Shown: one piece after another, positions 16,213-23,746 of the stretch
Layout: each line of letters begins with the position of its first letter
Position numbering within the stretch: position 1 is the stretch's first letter
Source of the DNA: Frankia sp. R82
Lineage (GTDB): Bacteria; Actinomycetota; Actinomycetes; Frankiales; Frankiaceae
Assembly: GCF_023716925.1 (NCBI RefSeq)
Contig: NZ_JAMQQG010000012.1
Span: 1-45,648, forward strand
DNA length: 45,648 nucleotides
Direction: 5' to 3'
The notes under the pieces: generated by a model
Database searches by the model: none
Told to the model about the DNA's origin: nothing
Seen by the model: the letters and a program-made list of their open reading frames with translations, nothing else
Program-made: the position numbers and the translations under genes

Positions 16213-17844
16213 ATGCGAGTTCCGTTCCAGTTATTGGCCCGATCGCCCCGGAAGAAATACTTGGTTCGCGGGCTGGTGGTGCCGAGCGCTGTGGTCGCCG
16301 GCGCGCTGTTTGTCGCGGGCTGCCTCCCGGTGGGTGGTCCGACCGGCGGCGGTCCCGGGGGTGGTCCGACCGGCGGCCCCGTGGCCGCGCCGCTCCAGGT
16401 GACCACCGACCATGGCGATGTCCGCGGCGCCGCCGTGCAGGCCCACCGCGTTTTTGACGGCATCCCCTACGCCGCGCCGCCGGTCGGCGACCTGCGCTGG
16501 AAGCCGCCGGCCCCGGCCCAGGCCTGGACCGGGACGCGCGATGCGACGAAGCCCGCGGCCTCCTGCCCGCAGCCCGCCGGTCTCGGTAGCACCGGCACCA
16601 CCAGCGAGGACTGCCTGTTCCTCAACGTCACAACCCCCGCCGCGATCAGCACCAAACTGCCGGTCATGGTGTTCCTCCACGGCGGCGGCTTCACCAGCGG
16701 CTCCGGCGCGTCGTATGACCCGACGCCCCTGGTCGAGAAGGGCCAGACCGTCGTCGTCACGCCGAACTACCGGCTGGGCGCGCTCGGTTTCCTCGCGACC
16801 CCGGCCCTCATCGCTCAGGGTGGCGACGCCGGCATGTACGGCATCGAGGACCAGCAGGCGGCGTTGCGCTGGGTGCGCGCGAACATCACCGCGTTCGGCG
16901 GTGACCCGCAGAACGTGACGGTCTTCGGCGAGTCCGCGGGCGCGGTCAGCTCCTGTGTCCAGCTCGTCTCGCCCAGCTCGGTCGGCCTGTTCGACAGGGT
17001 GGCGTCCCAGAGCGGCTGCGCCCTCGGCGGCGTGGACCTCCAGACGGCCTCGAGCCGGGGCAGCGCGATCGAGACCGCGGCCGGCTGCACCGGAGCCGAG
17101 GCGCTGGCCTGCATGCGCGGCAAGACACCGCAGGATCTCCTGAAGGCGATCCCGTCCGGCGCGCTCGCCACGTTCGACGCCGTCTACGGCGGCAGCGTGC
17201 TCCCCGCATCCGTCCCCACGCTGCTCGCGCAGGGCAAGGGCAGCAAGACGCCACTGCTCGTCGGCACCAACCACGACGAGGGCCGGCTGCTGGCCCTCGT
17301 GGCCGGGGGATCAGTCGACGCGACCACCTATCCCAAGACCATCCAGACGAGCTTCGGGGCGGACGCGGGCGCCGTCCTCGCCGAGTACCCGGCCTCGGCC
17401 TACTCCAGCCCGGCGCTTGCCTACGCCACCCTGATCGGCGACTCCCAGTTCTCCTGCCGGACCCTGCGGCAGGCCACCTCCGCGGCGACGCAACGACCGG
17501 TGTACCAGTATGAGTTCGACGACACGAACGTGCCGAGCCTGATCCCCGACTTTCTGGCCCCGTACCCGCTGGGCGTGACGCATGGCGCCGAGCTCCCCTA
17601 CCTGTTCAAGCAGAAGACCCTGAACGCCGCCCAGCAGGCCTCGAGTGACCGCATGATCGGCTACTGGACCCGTTTCGCCGCGACCGGGGACCCGAACGGC
17701 GCCGGCGCGAGCACCTGGCCCGCCGTCACCGCCACCGACAGCCACGTGCTGTCCCTGCGGTCGGCCGCGGCCCAGGCCATTCCCACCGCCGACTTCAGCA
17801 CCGACCACCACTGCGACTTCTGGCAGATCCACGACACCGTCTGA
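16213..17844 (+). CDS. Type B carboxylesterase, exported lipoprotein
   Basis: 543-residue alpha/beta hydrolase of the carboxylesterase/cholinesterase family (PnbA-like), cleaving carboxylic esters outside the cell membrane. Positively charged start, hydrophobic stretch and lipobox FVAGC (Cys37), then a Gly/Pro linker (about 40-58) and the catalytic domain: YAAPPVGDLRWKPP, SEDCLFLNV, FLHGGGFTSGSG (oxyanion hole), GESAG (Ser241), NHDEG (Glu356) and THGAELPY (His457), a complete Ser-Glu-His triad. AGGAGG sits nine bases before ATG 16213; the frame open back to 16072 is not needed. A perfect hairpin follows the stop. Substrate not predictable; the family includes para-nitrobenzyl, drug and plasticiser esterases. 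Confidence 0.93.
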   Translation: MRVPFQLLARSPRKKYLVRGLVVPSAVVAGALFVAGCLPVGGPTGGGPGGGPTGGPVAAPLQVTTDHGDVRGAAVQAHRVFDGIPYAAPPVGDLRWKPPAPAQAWTGTRDATKPAASCPQPAGLGSTGTTSEDCLFLNVTTPAAISTKLPVMVFLHGGGFTSGSGASYDPTPLVEKGQTVVVTPNYRLGALGFLATPALIAQGGDAGMYGIEDQQAALRWVRANITAFGGDPQNVTVFGESAGAVSSCVQLVSPSSVGLFDRVASQSGCALGGVDLQTASSRGSAIETAAGCTGAEALACMRGKTPQDLLKAIPSGALATFDAVYGGSVLPASVPTLLAQGKGSKTPLLVGTNHDEGRLLALVAGGSVDATTYPKTIQTSFGADAGAVLAEYPASAYSSPALAYATLIGDSQFSCRTLRQATSAATQRPVYQYEFDDTNVPSLIPDFLAPYPLGVTHGAELPYLFKQKTLNAAQQASSDRMIGYWTRFAATGDPNGAGASTWPAVTATDSHVLSLRSAAAQAIPTADFSTDHHCDFWQIHDTV

Positions 17845-17877
17845 CCTGACCCCGGACCGCACGACCGGTCCCGCAAA

Positions 17878-17925
17878 GCTGACGCCGCTGTCACGCCGCC
17901 CCTGCGCCGTGACAGCGGCGTCAGC
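17878..17925 (+). terminator. Perfect 18-bp hairpin after the carboxylesterase
   Basis: GCTGACGCCGCTGTCACG (17878-17895) is exactly complementary to CGTGACAGCGGCGTCAGC (17908-17925) with a 12-base loop, 33 bases after the stop. This is the strongest hairpin in the window and should terminate the esterase transcript without a U tract. Confidence 0.75.
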
Positions 17926-17927
17926 GT

Positions 17928-17993
17928 CATGTCCGCCGCCTCGACGCCGTCGAGCACCGGCATGCGCACATCCAGCAGAACCAGGTCCGGCCA
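17928..17993 (-). pseudogene. Response-regulator receiver scrap (22 codons)
   Basis: Minus-strand codons read WPDLVLLDVRMPVLDGVEAA, the beta3 strand and phosphoacceptor Asp loop of a receiver domain. Sequence before and after in the same frame does not resemble a receiver, and the scrap ends two bases from the terminator hairpin. Too short to function; presumably the residue of a deleted two-component gene. Confidence 0.5.
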
Positions 17994-18211
17994 ACGATGA
18001 TCGCCGGAGCCGGGATGAGCCTGGTCGTCCGGCCCGTCACGGTGATCGACATCAGCGGTGTCGCGCCCAGCGATGCGGGTCTGGCCTGGGGGCCGCTCAC
18101 TCACGACACTCCTGGCGTTGCGGCTGCTCACGCGACAGCCCGGAAACGCGTCGTCACACTCGGCTTCGCCTGCGTAGGTGGCATTGACGATGGTGGGTCG
18201 GGCCCACTAGT

Positions 18212-18241
18212 TTGCTTTGTGATCCAAAAAGTTTGTAATAC
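18212..18241 (+). promoter_or_regulatory. Candidate promoter for the truncated binding-protein gene
   Basis: TTGCTT (18212-18217) and TAATAC (18236-18241) are 18 bases apart in a strikingly AT-rich patch. The pair is flanked by an inverted repeat, CTAGTT (18207-18212) and AACTAG (18243-18248), which could be a repressor site. The first downstream gene starts 110 bases later. Confidence 0.35.
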
Positions 18242-18351
18242 TAACTAGCTGACCGCCTGGGCCTCGTGACCCGGACGGGGCTCGTGGCGATGGCCGGATC
18301 CCATGGGTTGCAGGCATTTCTTCGTTCGCCCGGTCGAAAAGGAGGGGTTGC

Positions 18352-18735
18352 ATGTCCGCGCGCCTTCGCCGTGCCCGACGGACGGTCAGGGCCTGGCCGA
18401 TGCTCCGAGCCGCGGCCGCCGTCGCCGCGACCACGGCCCTGAGGTTGGCGGTGACATCCTGCGGCAGCCCGCGCGCCGGCGGAACGCTGCGGATCGCGGC
18501 TGACACCGACCCGGGCTGTCTGGATCCACAGCGGACCGGTCAGCTCCAGACCCTGGACATCCCCCGCAGCCTGGTGGACTCGCTGACCGATCAGGACCCG
18601 AAGACGGGCACGATCGTGCCGTGGTTCGCCCGGTCCTGGACCATCAGCCCGGACGCGAAGCAGTTCACCTTCGTCCGGCGCACCGGCTACACCTGGGCGT
18701 CCTCACCTGGCGCCACCGGGGAGGTGGCGCGATGA
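18352..18735 (+). pseudogene. Oligopeptide-type solute-binding lipoprotein, truncated to its N-terminus
   Basis: 127 codons beginning with a good ribosome-binding site (AAGGAGG) and ATG 18352. A basic, hydrophobic signal ends in a lipobox-like LAVTSC (Cys37), followed by the start of a family 5 extracellular solute-binding protein: GGTLRIAADTDPGCLDPQ, PRSLVDSLTDQDPKTG, IVPWFARSWTISPDAKQFTF. Family members have about 500 residues; here similarity stops after the first 75 mature residues and the frame ends at GEVAR. The stop overlaps the next start (ATGA). The permease and ATPase genes that normally accompany it are absent. Probably an internal deletion that fused the head of a transporter operon to the oxidoreductase, leaving a peptide that may still be made and drives coupled translation. 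Confidence 0.68.
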
Positions 18736-19631
18736 GCGCGCTGTCCGGGGCACGGCTGGCGTTCGGCGCCGGTGGCGCGGTCAGCGGGCTGTCGGCGACG
18801 CAGACCCTCGATCTCGCCCAGGGCGCCGACGAGCTTGGTTACGACCTGTTCAGCCTCAGCGACCATCTGCACAGCGACAGTCCCACCGATGACCCGTTCA
18901 CCACCCTGAGCTGGCTTTCGGGCCAGACCCGCCGCATCGAACTGGCCACGAACGTCCTGGCCCTGCCCTACCGGCCACCGCCCGTGGTCGCGAAGATCGC
19001 CGAAACCCTCGACCGGCTCTCGGGCGGACGGTTCGTCCTCGGCCTGGGTGGTGGCGGGTACGACGCGGAGTTCCACGCCTTCGGCCTCACCGAACGCACC
19101 GGTGGGCAGAAGATCGTCGGGCAGCGGGAGGCCATCGCGATCCTGCGGGGTCTGTGGTCGGGGAAGCCGACCACCCTGACCGGCCAGGAGTTCTCCGTGC
19201 ACGGCGCCCGTATCACCCCGCCGCCGGCCCAGCCGATCCCGATCTGGCTCGGGTCGTACGGGCCGCGCGCACTGGCACTCACCGGCGAGCTCGCCGACGG
19301 CTGGCTTCCCTCCATCGGACGGGTCGGCCTCGACGGCGCCCGCCGGATGCGCGAGGTCGTCCTGGCCGCCGCCACCCGGGCCGGCCGTGACCCCGCGTCG
19401 ATTGTCTGTGCGACAAATGTGATCGTGCGGCTCGGGCAGCAGGCGTCGCCGGGGTCGGGGGTGGTCAGCGGAACCGTCGCCGAGGTGATCGACCAGCTCG
19501 TGGACATCGTGGCCGTCGGGTTCACCGCTCTGCTGCTCGCCGTGCCCACCGTCGCCGAGCTCGAGACCCTGGCCCGGGATGTCCTGCCCGCCGTCCGCGC
19601 CCAGGCCGCCACCCGCTCCCCATCGTCGTAG
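18732..19631 (+). CDS. LLM-class flavin-dependent oxidoreductase
   Basis: 299-residue luciferase-like TIM-barrel enzyme; actinobacterial members mostly use F420 or FMN. Typical landmarks: GYDLFSLSDHL near the N-terminus, DPFTTLSWLSGQTRRIELATNV, the strongly conserved ETLDRLSGGRFVLGLGGGG with following DAEFHAFGL, REAIAILRGLW, PIPIWLGSYGPRAL and GELADGWLPS. ATG 18732 has GGGGAGG seven bases upstream and overlaps the stop of the truncated binding protein (ATGA). The substrate is unknown; the earlier presence of a transporter gene upstream suggests oxidation of an imported organic compound (inference). Confidence 0.9.
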   Translation: MSALSGARLAFGAGGAVSGLSATQTLDLAQGADELGYDLFSLSDHLHSDSPTDDPFTTLSWLSGQTRRIELATNVLALPYRPPPVVAKIAETLDRLSGGRFVLGLGGGGYDAEFHAFGLTERTGGQKIVGQREAIAILRGLWSGKPTTLTGQEFSVHGARITPPPAQPIPIWLGSYGPRALALTGELADGWLPSIGRVGLDGARRMREVVLAAATRAGRDPASIVCATNVIVRLGQQASPGSGVVSGTVAEVIDQLVDIVAVGFTALLLAVPTVAELETLARDVLPAVRAQAATRSPSS

Positions 19632-19735
19632 CCGGTCCTGATGCTGGTGGCGGTGCCGGTGGCGGTGGCGGTGCTGATGCTGGTGGCGGTGGCGGTGGCG
19701 TCGCATAACGGCGAGGCAGCTGGCTCGGCAGGCTC

Positions 19736-19789
19736 ATGTGGAGCGTTGTTCGGGATTTCCGGCCGATTTTCCCGAACAACCCTCCACAT
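19736..19789. repeat. 20-bp near-perfect inverted repeat, 14-base loop
   Basis: ATGTGGAGCGTTGTTCGGGA (19736-19755) and TCCCGAACAACCCTCCACAT (19770-19789) are complementary except for one base pair. The position 105 bases after the oxidoreductase fits a terminator, but the length and AT-rich outer arms also fit a small palindromic element or MITE tip. No second copy in this window. Confidence 0.6.
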
Positions 19790-20100
19790 CGTCCCGGACC
19801 GCCCTCGACAGATCGGAATCGGTCTTCGGCATGTCGGTATCGATCCCCGGTGTGCCGGGTTGGCCTCGGGCGGCGTCGCCGATCTGTCGCTGCATGCGCC
19901 CGGCCGGTGATCTGTCGTGACGTTCTCCGGTCGAGGACGTCACGTGAGCGTGGCAGCGACTGATGTCGGAGGGCAGGGTGAAGTTCCTGGGGGTTTGTGC
20001 CGTGGACTGAAGTCCAGGTCGGGTTCGGGTGCCGGGCGTGGGCGTCCGGGGGCCATGCCGGCGCTTCCGGTGGACCGTGGGGAAGGGCTTGATCGCATCT

Positions 20101-20153
20101 TGCCGAGGCCTGGTGAGGGCACGGAGCCCTGAATCCTTCACTAAGCCTCGGCA
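20101..20153. other. Structured stem-loop element
   Basis: TGCCGAGGC (20101-20109) pairs with GCCTCGGCA (20145-20153). Inside, GTGA pairs with TCAC and GGGC with GCCC around ACGGA, giving a nested, branched hairpin of 53 bases. It may be an untranslated-leader structure, a small RNA or a relic of a mobile element; nothing decides between them. Confidence 0.4.
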
Positions 20154-20693
20154 GGATCGGCAACGGCGCGAGGATCCTCGGCGTTGTGCTCGTCCACGTA
20201 GGTTTTTGTGCTATTTGGAAAGTAAGTCCTTTTTGGTGCGGCGCGGCGAGGTGGTACGGGGTGGAGCGGGGTGGTTGCCTTGTGTTCGGATGAAGGTGCG
20301 CATCGTCGTCCTGCCGGAAATGGGCGGCTGACCCGAGGCAGGTGAAGCCGGGGTCGGCGGCGGGACGGAAACGTGACGGCTGCCCGAAACCGCTGGTCCG
20401 ATGCCCGGTTGACGCACCGCGGCACGTCATGCTGCGGGCTTCGTCACGTTTTAGTGGCGAGGTCGGTGGGAGAGGAATCCGGAGAGACCGCGACCGCCTG
20501 ATCGCGGCGGGCCGGCCGACGGACCGGGCTGCCACGATTGTCCTGCAGGGCGCTGCGGGCACCGCGTCGGAGCAGGTCGGGACGCCGGCCCACAGCCAGA
20601 GCGGGTGGCGTATGCCGGTATCACAGCGTGTGGGTCGTGGTGGTGTGCGTAACGGTGACGGACGCTGCGGTGGTGAACGAACCAGCGCCGGTC

Positions 20694-20790
20694 GCAGCAC
20701 TGACGACCGCAGCACTGACGACCGCAGCGGTGGCGAGCGTGGCGACGATCAACACGGTCACGATCAACATGGCCACGATCAACTCGGCTA
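20694..20790. repeat. 15-bp minisatellites upstream of the ligase gene
   Basis: GCAGCACTGACGACC is repeated exactly at 20694-20708 and 20709-20723. A second 15-bp unit, CGATCAACANGGYCA-like, is repeated three times at 20746-20760, 20761-20775 and 20776-20790. The period of 15 keeps a plus-strand frame open (TINTVTINMATINSATAD), but it has no start signal. Confidence 0.7.
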
Positions 20791-20872
20791 CGGCGGACAT
20801 AACGGCAGATTCGGACCCGGAGATACCTGGCCGTCATGCATGTGTAACCGGCTGGTCGTAGCGTAGCCGGCC

Positions 20873-23494
20873 ATGAGCGACGCGCGAATGGTTTCCGTCG
20901 GCGTCGAGGAGGAGTTTCACATCCTCGATCTCAACACCCGTCAGCTTGTGCCTCGGGCGGAGGAAATACTCGCCCGCCTCGATGGAGACTCCTTCTCCCC
21001 GGAACTGCTCAAATCTGTCGTCGAGACGAACAGCCGGCCGACGCTGGATCTGCTGGCGTTGCGGACGAACCTGCTCGATCTGCGCCGCCGTCTGGCCGAG
21101 GCGGCCGGGGAGCTGGGGCTCGGGCCGGCGGCATCGGGCACTGTGCCGATTCTCGACATGGACGCGCTCGACGTCTCCCGCGACGACCGCTACGAGCAGA
21201 TGACCGAGGACTACCAGATCGTCGCCCGCGAGCAGCTGATCTGTGGCGCCCAGGTGCACGTCGACGTCGCCGACCGTGATCTGGCGATGGCCGTGGTGGC
21301 CTGGACCGCGCCGTGGCTGCCGATGCTGCTGGCGCTGTCGGCCAGTTCGCCGTACTGGCTCGGCGCCGACAGCGGGTACGCGAGCATGCGCACGCTGGTC
21401 TGGCAGCGCTGGCCGACCGCGGGGGTGGCCGGGTCGTTTCGCACCGCCGCCGAGTACGACCAGCTCATCGCCGACCTGATCAAGTCCGGGGTGATCAGCG
21501 ACCCGGGCATGGTCTACTTCGACGTCCGCCCGTCGGCCCACCTGCCGACCGTGGAGCTGCGGATCTGCGACGCCTGCCCGGACGTCGACAACGTCATCCT
21601 CATCGCCGGCCTGTTCCGTGCGCTGGTCTGCCGGGCGGTGGAGGAGATCGCGGCGGGCGGCCAGGCACCGCCGCCGCGCGCCGAGTTGCTGCGCGCCGCG
21701 ACCTGGCGGGCGGCCCGGTCGGGGCTGGAGGGCGACCTCGTCGACATTCTCGGCGCGGGGCCGGGGCCGGTACCAGCACGGGCGATGCTGCGCCGGCTGC
21801 TGGAGGAGGTTCGTCCGCAGCTGGAGCAGTACGACGACTGGGAGCTCATCGACAACCTCGCCGAGCAGGCCGCCGGGCGCGGCAGCTCCGCGCAGCGCCA
21901 GCGCCGTGCGTTCGCCCGCCGTGGGCTGCTCACCGACGTCGCCGACCTGATCCTGGCCGAGACCCGGGATGTGCCGCCGGCCGGCGCCGTGATCGGCGTG
22001 GCTCCGGCGGTGTCGGCCCCCGACCAGATCGCGCCGACGCTGCTCGAGCGCTACCAGCCCACCGGCTATGACGAGGTCGTCGACGACCACGGTGCGGTGC
22101 GACCCCAGTACCGCGCGGTGATGCGCACCCTGGAACGGCTCGGTCCGGACGTCCTCGACGAACGGGTCGGCACCCGCGAGGCCGAGCAGCACGACCGCGG
22201 CATCGTCTTCAAGGTCGCCGGGGACGAGCGCAGCCGGCCGTTCCCGTTCGACATCGTGCCGCGGATCATCGCCGCGCAGGACTGGGCGGTGCTGCGGTCG
22301 GGCCTGACCCAGCGGGTCCGGGCGTTGGAGGCGTTCCTGCGTGACGTCTACGGTGAGCGGGCGGCCGTCGCCGACGGTGTGGTGCCACCCTGGGTTGTCA
22401 ACGACGCACCCGGGCTGCGCCACGGCGGACGGGCGGTGGCCGACGAGGCGATCCGCGTGACCACCGCCGGGATCGACCTGGTCCGCGGCGCGGACGGCGG
22501 CTGGCTGGTGCTCGAGGACAACCTGCGGGTGCCCTCCGGGATCGCCTACGCCCTGGAGGGACGTCGGCTCGCCGAGTCGGTGCTGCCCGAACTCGGGCCG
22601 CCCAGCGGCATCCTGCGCCTGGACGGCATCCCGGCGCTGTTGCACGAGGCGCTGCTGGCCGCCGCCCCGGCCCGTCCCGGCGGCGGGAGCAGCACCGGTG
22701 GCAGCCGGGCCAGCGGCGGCGGTGAGCCGGTGGTGGCGGTGCTCTCCGGCGGGCCGGCTGACTCGGCCTACTTCGAGCACACCATGCTCGCCGAGCAGAT
22801 GGGGGTGGCGCTGGTCGAACCGGGCGAGCTGCTCGTCGACGACGACGGCGCGCACCGCGTCGACGGCGCCACCCGGCACCGCGTGGACGTGCTCTACCGG
22901 CGCATCGACGAGGACGAACTGTTCAACGCGGTCGGCGCGGACGGCGCGCCGCTGGGCCCGGCGTTGCTGCGGGCGATGCGGGCCGGGCTGGTCAGTGTCG
23001 CCAACGCGCCCGGCAACGGGGTCGGCGACGACAAGGTCACCTACGCCTATGTGCCGCGGATGGTCACCTACTACCTGGGTGAGCAGCCGGTACTCGACGA
23101 TGTGCCCACCTACGTCTGCGGCGACCCGGAGCAGTGCGAACACGTGCTGGCCAACCTCGACCAGCTGGTCGTCAAGCCGGTGGACGGTTTCGGCGGCGCG
23201 GGTGTGCTGATCGGCCCGCACGCCGAGCCGTACCAGCTCACCGAGGCGCGCGAACAGATCCTGGCCGACCCGCGACGCTGGATCGGTCAGGAGGTGGTGG
23301 CCCTGTCCACCCATCCCACCTGGCATGACAGCCAGCTCCAGCCCTGTGCGGTGGATCTGCGGGCGTTCGTCTACGTCGGGGCCGAACCGGTGGTGGTTCC
23401 CGCGGCGCTGTCCCGGGTCGCCCCGCCCGGCAGCCTCATCGTCAACTCCTCGCGCGGCGGCGGCTCGAAGGACACCTGGATCCCTCGCCGCTGA
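20873..23494 (+). CDS. GCS2-type carboxylate-amine ligase fused to circularly permuted ATP-grasp
   Basis: 873 residues in two catalytic domains. Residues 5-370 are a YbdK/GCS2-type glutamate-cysteine-ligase-like domain (GVEEEFHILD, ETNSRPTL, CGAQVHVDV, YFDVRPSAHLPTVELRICDA), which in relatives joins an amino acid carboxylate to an amine using ATP. Residues 395-870 are a complete circularly permuted type 2 ATP-grasp domain (YDEVVDDHG, PFPFDIVPRII, VLEDNLRVPSGIAYAL, LVVKPVDGFGGAGVLIG, SSRGGGSKDTW). Similar fusions are annotated as putative glutamate-cysteine ligase 2 in Frankia. Mycothiol organisms do not need glutathione, so another dipeptide product is more likely. It is followed after 250 bases by an NAGGN-amidotransferase-like gene on the same strand, which suggests it makes the gamma- or alpha-linked glutamyl/glutaminyl backbone that enzyme then amidates (inference). 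A Gly/Ser linker lies at about 603-617. Confidence 0.9.
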   Translation: MSDARMVSVGVEEEFHILDLNTRQLVPRAEEILARLDGDSFSPELLKSVVETNSRPTLDLLALRTNLLDLRRRLAEAAGELGLGPAASGTVPILDMDALDVSRDDRYEQMTEDYQIVAREQLICGAQVHVDVADRDLAMAVVAWTAPWLPMLLALSASSPYWLGADSGYASMRTLVWQRWPTAGVAGSFRTAAEYDQLIADLIKSGVISDPGMVYFDVRPSAHLPTVELRICDACPDVDNVILIAGLFRALVCRAVEEIAAGGQAPPPRAELLRAATWRAARSGLEGDLVDILGAGPGPVPARAMLRRLLEEVRPQLEQYDDWELIDNLAEQAAGRGSSAQRQRRAFARRGLLTDVADLILAETRDVPPAGAVIGVAPAVSAPDQIAPTLLERYQPTGYDEVVDDHGAVRPQYRAVMRTLERLGPDVLDERVGTREAEQHDRGIVFKVAGDERSRPFPFDIVPRIIAAQDWAVLRSGLTQRVRALEAFLRDVYGERAAVADGVVPPWVVNDAPGLRHGGRAVADEAIRVTTAGIDLVRGADGGWLVLEDNLRVPSGIAYALEGRRLAESVLPELGPPSGILRLDGIPALLHEALLAAAPARPGGGSSTGGSRASGGGEPVVAVLSGGPADSAYFEHTMLAEQMGVALVEPGELLVDDDGAHRVDGATRHRVDVLYRRIDEDELFNAVGADGAPLGPALLRAMRAGLVSVANAPGNGVGDDKVTYAYVPRMVTYYLGEQPVLDDVPTYVCGDPEQCEHVLANLDQLVVKPVDGFGGAGVLIGPHAEPYQLTEAREQILADPRRWIGQEVVALSTHPTWHDSQLQPCAVDLRAFVYVGAEPVVVPAALSRVAPPGSLIVNSSRGGGSKDTWIPRR

Positions 23495-23708
23495 CGGAGC
23501 CGCGGTCGAAGCCGTGTTTCCGAACTGTCGGTGACCGGCTCGGCCGCGCTGGCCCGGTGGTGCCGACGGTGCGCCGCCGGGCCGCTACGGCCTGCGCGGA
23601 CGTGGACCGTGCGTGACCGCAACCGGGCCGACACGACTGTGAAACGTCCGGCATCGATCGTGTGGAGACGACGAAGTCTCTCGACGCCGGGCAGGTACGT
23701 CCGGAGAA

Positions 23709-23726
23709 GGGATCATGCCTGATCCC
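23709..23726 (+). promoter_or_regulatory. Small hairpin in the leader of the amidotransferase gene
   Basis: GGGATCA (23709-23715) and TGATCCC (23720-23726) form a perfect 7-bp stem with a four-base loop, ending 20 bases before the start codon and just before the likely ribosome-binding sequence. It could affect translation or mark a processing site. Confidence 0.35.
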
Positions 23727-23746
23727 AGTAACCCGACGGGAGCGCT

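Larger units (their letters stand above)
19790..20872. other. Long intergenic region before the ligase operon
   Basis: About 1.08 kb without a supportable protein gene. It contains a structured element at 20101-20153, an AT-rich patch near 20200-20240 (TTTTTGTGCTATTTGGAAAG), which may be a promoter, and 15-bp minisatellites at 20694-20790. Open frames on both strands have no recognisable domain and no ribosome-binding site. Confidence 0.45.

Noticed and set aside
20538-20861. Possible small hydrophobic protein just upstream of the ligase gene
   Set aside because: No ribosome-binding site or recognisable family; the frame stays open mainly because of the 15-bp minisatellites.
20834-23326. 830-codon minus-strand open frame opposite the GCS2/ATP-grasp ligase
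   Set aside because: Antisense of a gene with two clear catalytic domains; composition is Arg/His/Gln/Pro-rich and no start signal is present.
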